Assembly: GCA_021783895.1 (NCBI GenBank)
Contig: JAJXTJ010000003.1
Span: 1 to 12,102, forward strand
Length of the DNA stretch: 12,102 nucleotides
Direction: 5' to 3'
Source of the DNA: Pseudomonadota bacterium
GTDB taxonomy: Bacteria > Pseudomonadota > Gammaproteobacteria > Burkholderiales > Sulfuricellaceae
The stretch's first letter is position 1, and the number at the start of each line of letters is the position of its first letter. Position numbers and translations under genes: made by a program. Positions 8,490 through 12,102 of the stretch are shown here, piece after piece. A model generated the notes under the pieces. It worked only from the letters and a program-made list of their open reading frames with translations, was not told where the DNA came from and made no database searches.

Positions 8490-11072
8490 ATGAACTCACC
8501 CATTCCAGACGCTGCCTACTGGCGCGGAACCCTTCAAACCGGCCGGGATGAACTGCGCCGGGCCTATCTGAAAAAAGGCAATGCCGCCGCGCTGCTGCAC
8601 GGTCTCAGCCGTCTGGTGGACAAGCTGCTGATTTCGATCTGGCGGCAACTTTCCCTGCCGCACGCCATCGCGCTCATCGCGGTCGGCGGCTATGGGCGCA
8701 AACAGCTTTACCCCGGCTCCGACATCGACCTGCTGATTCTTCTGCCGGACAATCCGGACGCCGCTCACGGCCAAAATCTGGAGCAGCTCGTCGGCCTGCT
8801 CTGGGACATCGGTCTGGACGTGGGCCACAGCGTGCGCACGGTGCCGGAGTGTATCAGGGAAGCCAAGGACATCACCGTTCAGACAAACCTGCTCGAAGCG
8901 CGTTTTCTGGCCGGAAACCGCCAGCTTTTCCGCGACCTTGAGGCCGCCGTGCAGCACAACCTGAACCCGCGCGAATTTTACGAAGCGAAACTGCTGGAGC
9001 AGCAGCAACGCCACGCCCGCTTCCACGATACCGCCAGCAACCTGGAACCGAATCTGAAGGAAAGCCCCGGCGGGCTGCGGGATTTGCATAACATTCTGTG
9101 GATCAGCCGCGCCATGGGGCTAAGGGATTCATGGAAAAAACTGGTGAGCGAATCCATCATCACCGCCCAGGAAGCCCGGCAAATCCGCCGCCACGAACGG
9201 CTGCTGGAAAATCTCCGCATCCGCCTGCATTACCTGGCGCGACGGCGCGAGGACCGGCTGCTGTTCGACTACCAGACTCCGCTTGCCGAGCAATACGGGC
9301 TGACCGGGGTGACAAAAGGGCGCCACAAGGTACAGCGCATGGCCGGTGAGCAGTTGATGCAGCGCTATTACCGCACCGCCAAGGCGGTCGGCCTGCTCAA
9401 CGAAATCCTGCTGAGAACCCTGCGTAAACGAATTTTCCCCGCCGATTCGCGGTTCGTCACCCCGATCAATGCGAACTTCCAGGTACGCAACGGGCTGCTG
9501 GATGTCACCGACGTCGGCGTCTTTCAGCGCGATCCGAGCACCATCCTGGAAAGCTTCCTGATCATGCAGCAGCACCCCAAGCTGAGCGGGATGACCGCAA
9601 CCACCTTGCGCGCGCTCTGGCGGTCAGCGCCGGAGATCAATAGCCGCTTTCGCCGTGAGCCGCGCAACCGCGCGCTGTTCATGGAGATCATGCGCCAACC
9701 TCAAGGCATTACCCGCGAACTGCGCAGGATGAACCAGCTCGGCATCCTGGGGCGTTATATACCGGCATTCGGACGGATCGTCGGCCAGATGCAGCACGAC
9801 CTGTTCCACGTCTACACGGTAGACGGACACATCATGATGGTGATCCGCAATTTGAGGCGCTTGACGGTACCCCGGTTCGCCCACGAATTTCCGCTGTGCA
9901 GCGAACTGATCCTCGCTTTCGAACATCCCGAGACGCTCTATCTGGCCGGACTGTTTCACGACATCGCCAAAGGGCAAGGCGGCGACCATTCCGAGCTGGG
10001 CGCGGTGGAGGCGCTCCGCTTCTGCAAATCGCACAGGCTCGCCGAAGAGGAAACCTCACTGGTGGTCTGGCTGGTCGAAAATCATCTGGTCATGTCGGCC
10101 ACGGCGCAAAAACAGGACATCAGCGATCCGGACGTGATCGAGGCGTTCGCCATCCGGGTTCGCGACCAGCGCCACCTGGTCGCACTTTATCTGTTCACCG
10201 TGGCCGATATTCGCGGCACCAGTCCGGACGTGTGGAATGCCTGGAAAGGCCGGCTGCTGGAAAACCTGTTCCATGCGACGTATCGCCACCTTGCGGGCGG
10301 AACCGCCATGCTGGAAACGCACCTGCTGACGCGGCAGGCCGAGGCGCTCAACATCCTCCGGCTTTATGACTATGACAACGCCACCATCCAGGCGCTGTGG
10401 GCTCAACTCGAACCGGCTTATTTCCTGCGCCACGACCCCCAGGAAATCGTCTGGCACAGCCGCAACCTTTACGGCAAGGCAAACGCCGGCCAGGCCATCG
10501 TCAAGGCGCGCCCGAGCCCCGCTGACGAGGGCATCCAGGTGATGATCTACACGCCGTACCGGGATGACCTGTTCGCCCGGATTTGCAGCTTCTTCGAGCG
10601 CAACGATTTCAACATCGTCGATGCCAAGATCCATACCAGCCGCCATGGCTACGCGCTGGACAGCTTCGTCGTGCTGGACGAGGCGAACCGTTCCGCCCGA
10701 TTCCGCGACCTGCTGTACTTCATCCATCACGAACTGTTGCAGCGCCTGACCGATGCCGCGCCGCTCGACCCTCCCCTGCAAGGACGCTTGAGCCGCCATC
10801 TCAAGCATTTCCCGATTACGCCGGAAATTTCGATCAAACCGGACGAAAAGAATGCCTACTATATCCTGTCGGTCACCGCCGGCGACCGGCCTGGGCTATT
10901 GTCGCTCATCGCGCAGACGCTGCTGAAACACGGCATTCACCTGCATACCGCGAAAATCACCACGCTCGGCGAACGCGCCGAGGACACCTTCCTGATCACC
11001 GGAGACGAACTGGAGAACCCGGAAACAGCGTCCAGGTTTGAATCCGATCTGCTGCTGCAACTCCGGACGTAA
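8490..11072 (+). CDS. glnD: PII uridylyltransferase / uridylyl-removing enzyme GlnD
   Basis: This 860-residue cytosolic enzyme uridylylates PII proteins (GlnB/GlnK) when glutamine is low and removes UMP when it is high, thereby controlling glutamine synthetase and nitrogen-regulated transcription. The N-terminal nucleotidyltransferase domain has GGYGR at 66-70 and SDID at 77-80, with catalytic Asp78 and Asp80. The HD hydrolase domain shows FHD at 489-491 within GLFHDIAKGQGGDHSELG. Two C-terminal glutamine-sensing ACT domains start near 684 and 790 (ILSVTAGDRPGLL). Length and domain order match the family, and nothing is truncated. ATG 8490 gives the usual N-terminus but has only a weak purine tract upstream. 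The 84-nt gap behind hicA has a small GCCTG-C-CAGGC palindrome at its edge and no promoter I would call. In many betaproteobacteria glnD follows map; here hicBA occupies that side. Confidence 0.96.
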   Translation: MNSPIPDAAYWRGTLQTGRDELRRAYLKKGNAAALLHGLSRLVDKLLISIWRQLSLPHAIALIAVGGYGRKQLYPGSDIDLLILLPDNPDAAHGQNLEQLVGLLWDIGLDVGHSVRTVPECIREAKDITVQTNLLEARFLAGNRQLFRDLEAAVQHNLNPREFYEAKLLEQQQRHARFHDTASNLEPNLKESPGGLRDLHNILWISRAMGLRDSWKKLVSESIITAQEARQIRRHERLLENLRIRLHYLARRREDRLLFDYQTPLAEQYGLTGVTKGRHKVQRMAGEQLMQRYYRTAKAVGLLNEILLRTLRKRIFPADSRFVTPINANFQVRNGLLDVTDVGVFQRDPSTILESFLIMQQHPKLSGMTATTLRALWRSAPEINSRFRREPRNRALFMEIMRQPQGITRELRRMNQLGILGRYIPAFGRIVGQMQHDLFHVYTVDGHIMMVIRNLRRLTVPRFAHEFPLCSELILAFEHPETLYLAGLFHDIAKGQGGDHSELGAVEALRFCKSHRLAEEETSLVVWLVENHLVMSATAQKQDISDPDVIEAFAIRVRDQRHLVALYLFTVADIRGTSPDVWNAWKGRLLENLFHATYRHLAGGTAMLETHLLTRQAEALNILRLYDYDNATIQALWAQLEPAYFLRHDPQEIVWHSRNLYGKANAGQAIVKARPSPADEGIQVMIYTPYRDDLFARICSFFERNDFNIVDAKIHTSRHGYALDSFVVLDEANRSARFRDLLYFIHHELLQRLTDAAPLDPPLQGRLSRHLKHFPITPEISIKPDEKNAYYILSVTAGDRPGLLSLIAQTLLKHGIHLHTAKITTLGERAEDTFLITGDELENPETASRFESDLLLQLRT

Positions 11073-11074
11073 GG

Positions 11075-11251
11075 GAAAGCGGTTTTAACCTAAAAAACTC
11101 AGTTGTCCATGAAAATCACGAAAAAACACGAAAATATTCAAATGCATACCGCAATTTATCTTACCATCCATCAGGTGAATTGCTTACGCAATATATTGTG
11201 TTGATTTATTTCGTGAATTTTGTGTTTTTCGTGGACAGAAAGCGGTTTTAA
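11075..11251. repeat. 14-bp direct repeats bracketing an inverted-repeat element
   Basis: GAAAGCGGTTTTAA occurs identically at 11075-11088 and 11238-11251, 163 bp apart, just after the glnD stop. The pair brackets the first inverted-repeat element: the right copy starts 1 bp beyond its arm, the left copy ends 16 bp before the other arm. A target-site duplication made by insertion is one reading; a duplicated flank or part of a larger composite repeat is another. The asymmetry on the left weakens the simple insertion model. Confidence 0.5.
11105..11236. repeat. Inverted-repeat element with CACGAAAA-type arms (MITE-like)
   Basis: The left arm (11105-11135) opens with GTCCA and repeats CACGAAAA-like units about every 10 nt. 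The right arm (11208-11236) is its imperfect reverse complement and ends in TGGAC. About 72 AT-rich, non-coding bases separate the arms and include a small ATTGC-TTAC-GCAAT hairpin. There is no transposase. It may be a non-autonomous mobile element or a dispersed intergenic palindrome; similar cacgaaaa-rich palindromes occur in other environmental bacteria (memory). Being just downstream of glnD, its transcript could form a long stem protecting or ending the glnD mRNA. Confidence 0.6.
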
Positions 11252-11271
11252 GGTTTAACCCGGAACTGCTG

Positions 11272-11389
11272 TTAACCACGGAGATCACGGAGTTATATCA
11301 AAGTGTTATGAGGGTTTCGCGCATCACTTGACAGGTAATGCCAACGTTTTTTGGAATAACTTGTTTTTCTTCATGTTCTCCGTGGTTAA
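11272..11389. repeat. Second inverted-repeat element with TTAACCACGGAGA termini
   Basis: TTAACCACGGAGA (11272-11284) is perfectly inverted at 11377-11389, and the similarity continues inward with mismatches (left arm then reads TCACGGAG). The arms enclose about 90 non-coding bases. Its sequence is unrelated to the element immediately to the left, yet it has the same plan: short periodic units in the arms, AT-rich middle, no gene. Palindromes with CCACGGAG/CTCCGTGG arms are, from memory, widely dispersed in environmental bacterial genomes. Confidence 0.6.
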
Positions 11390-11407
11390 ATCGAGATTTT
11401 AGTATTA

Positions 11408-11438
11408 TTGACACAGATGAATTATTCGGCGACATTAT
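11408..11438 (+). promoter_or_regulatory. Putative promoter for the fumarase gene
   Basis: A perfect -35 hexamer TTGACA (11408-11413) is followed after 19 nt by CATTAT (11433-11438), four of six bases of the -10 consensus; GACATT at 17-nt spacing is a weaker alternative. It lies about 80 nt before the fumarase start and right of the second inverted repeat. Another TTGACA at 11328-11333, inside that repeat, lacks an equally good partner. Confidence 0.4.
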
Positions 11439-11519
11439 GCCCGTTCGCCAAACCCTTACAGCTCTTCAGCAGCGCGCAAAGAACCGCGCTTTTATAAATC
11501 CGACAGGTTGCCAATTACC

Positions 11520-12102
11520 ATGACTACCATCCATCAAGAAGACTTGATCGCCAGCGTCGCCGATGCGCTGCAATACATTTCCTACTATCACCCGCTCGAC
11601 TACATCAAGGCGCTGGGCGAAGCCTACGAACGGGAACAGTCGCCCGCCGCCCGCGACGCCATCGCCCAGATCCTCACCAACTCGCGCATGAGCGCGCAGG
11701 GACACCGCCCGATCTGCCAGGACACCGGCATCGTGGTGGCCTTCGTCAAGGTCGGCATGGACGTGCGCTGGGACGCCAGGATGAGCGTCACCGACATGGT
11801 CAACGAAGGTGTGCGCCGCGCCTACCTGAACCCCGACAACATGCTTCGCGCCTCGGTGCTGAGCGATCCTGCCGGGGCGCGCAAGAACACCCGCGACAAC
11901 ACCCCGGCGGTGATCCATTACGAGATCGTCCCCGGCGACAAGGTCGAGGTGACACTGGCCGCCAAGGGCGGCGGTTCGGAGAACAAATCCAAATTCGTCG
12001 CTCTCAACCCCTCGGACAGCCTGGTCGATTGGGTATTGAAGACCGTTCCCGCCATGGGCGCGGGCTGGTGCCCGCCGGGGATACGCGGCATCGGCATCGG
12101 CG
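11520..12102 (+). CDS. fumA: Fumarate hydratase class I, 5' part
   Basis: The first 194 residues of a class I, oxygen-sensitive [4Fe-4S] fumarase interconverting fumarate and malate; the rest lies beyond the right edge. The chain begins with the typical betaproteobacterial N-terminus (QEDLIASVADALQYISYYHP) and holds RPICQDTG with cluster-ligand Cys66, the NTRDNTPAVIHYEIVPGD stretch at about 123-140, the KGGGSENKSK motif at about 149-158, and AGWCPPGIRGIGIG with Cys184. Full-length relatives have about 500 residues in one chain. ATG 11520 fits the family N-terminus, but the ribosome binding site is weak (ACAGGT about 11 nt upstream). Fumarase serves the oxidative and the reductive TCA cycle alike. 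It has its own likely promoter and is separated from glnD by 447 non-coding bases. The tartrate dehydratase (TtdA) family is related, but the long N-terminus favours fumarase. Confidence 0.93.
   Translation, partial: MTTIHQEDLIASVADALQYISYYHPLDYIKALGEAYEREQSPAARDAIAQILTNSRMSAQGHRPICQDTGIVVAFVKVGMDVRWDARMSVTDMVNEGVRRAYLNPDNMLRASVLSDPAGARKNTRDNTPAVIHYEIVPGDKVEVTLAAKGGGSENKSKFVALNPSDSLVDWVLKTVPAMGAGWCPPGIRGIGIG

Noticed and set aside
11073..11519. CRISPR array or tRNA in the AT-rich gap
   Set aside because: The repeats are inverted or present only twice, without regular spacers, and no cloverleaf or tRNA consensus boxes are visible.
11338..11523. Small plus-strand frame (61 codons) before the fumarase
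   Set aside because: It starts inside the second inverted repeat, runs through the putative promoter, overlaps the fumarase start and shows no family resemblance.

Overview
The window looks like a chromosomal segment of a GC-rich betaproteobacterium. GlnD, the class I fumarase and the monomeric isocitrate dehydrogenase all read as ordinary members of that class's families, but the exact family cannot be fixed from the sequence alone. All confident genes lie on the + strand. The long minus-strand reading frames are shadows of GC-rich coding sequence.

Positions 1-7789 hold a compact central-carbon cluster: the 3' end of an ATP-citrate lyase beta subunit (aclB), an unusually long ATP-citrate lyase alpha subunit (aclA, 900 aa), an Aquifex-type aconitase and a monomeric NADP-dependent isocitrate dehydrogenase. 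Together these interconvert acetyl-CoA + oxaloacetate, citrate, isocitrate, and 2-oxoglutarate + CO2. That is the citrate branch of the reductive (reverse) TCA cycle, although the same enzymes could in principle run oxidatively. The genes are separated by 88-134 nt gaps, and each gap contains inverted repeats.

Positions 7790-8405 look like a small accessory insert. Two hairpins end the carbon cluster, then a promoter-like sequence leads into a hicB-hicA toxin-antitoxin pair in antitoxin-first order, with a very short HicB. Positions 8490-11072 encode GlnD, the uridylyltransferase/uridylyl-removing enzyme of the PII nitrogen-signalling system. PII proteins sense 2-oxoglutarate, which is the product or substrate of the IDH upstream.

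Positions 11073-11519 are an AT-rich non-coding gap with two different inverted-repeat elements side by side; the first is bracketed by a 14-bp direct repeat. A plausible promoter then precedes a class I [4Fe-4S] fumarase that runs off the right edge. Fumarase is another reductive TCA enzyme, so four of the recognised metabolic steps belong to one pathway.

The strongest leads are the reductive-TCA-like cluster in a probable betaproteobacterium, where the Calvin cycle is the usual autotrophic route, and the atypical AclA, which carries about 250 extra residues between its CoA-ligase and citrate-synthase modules.
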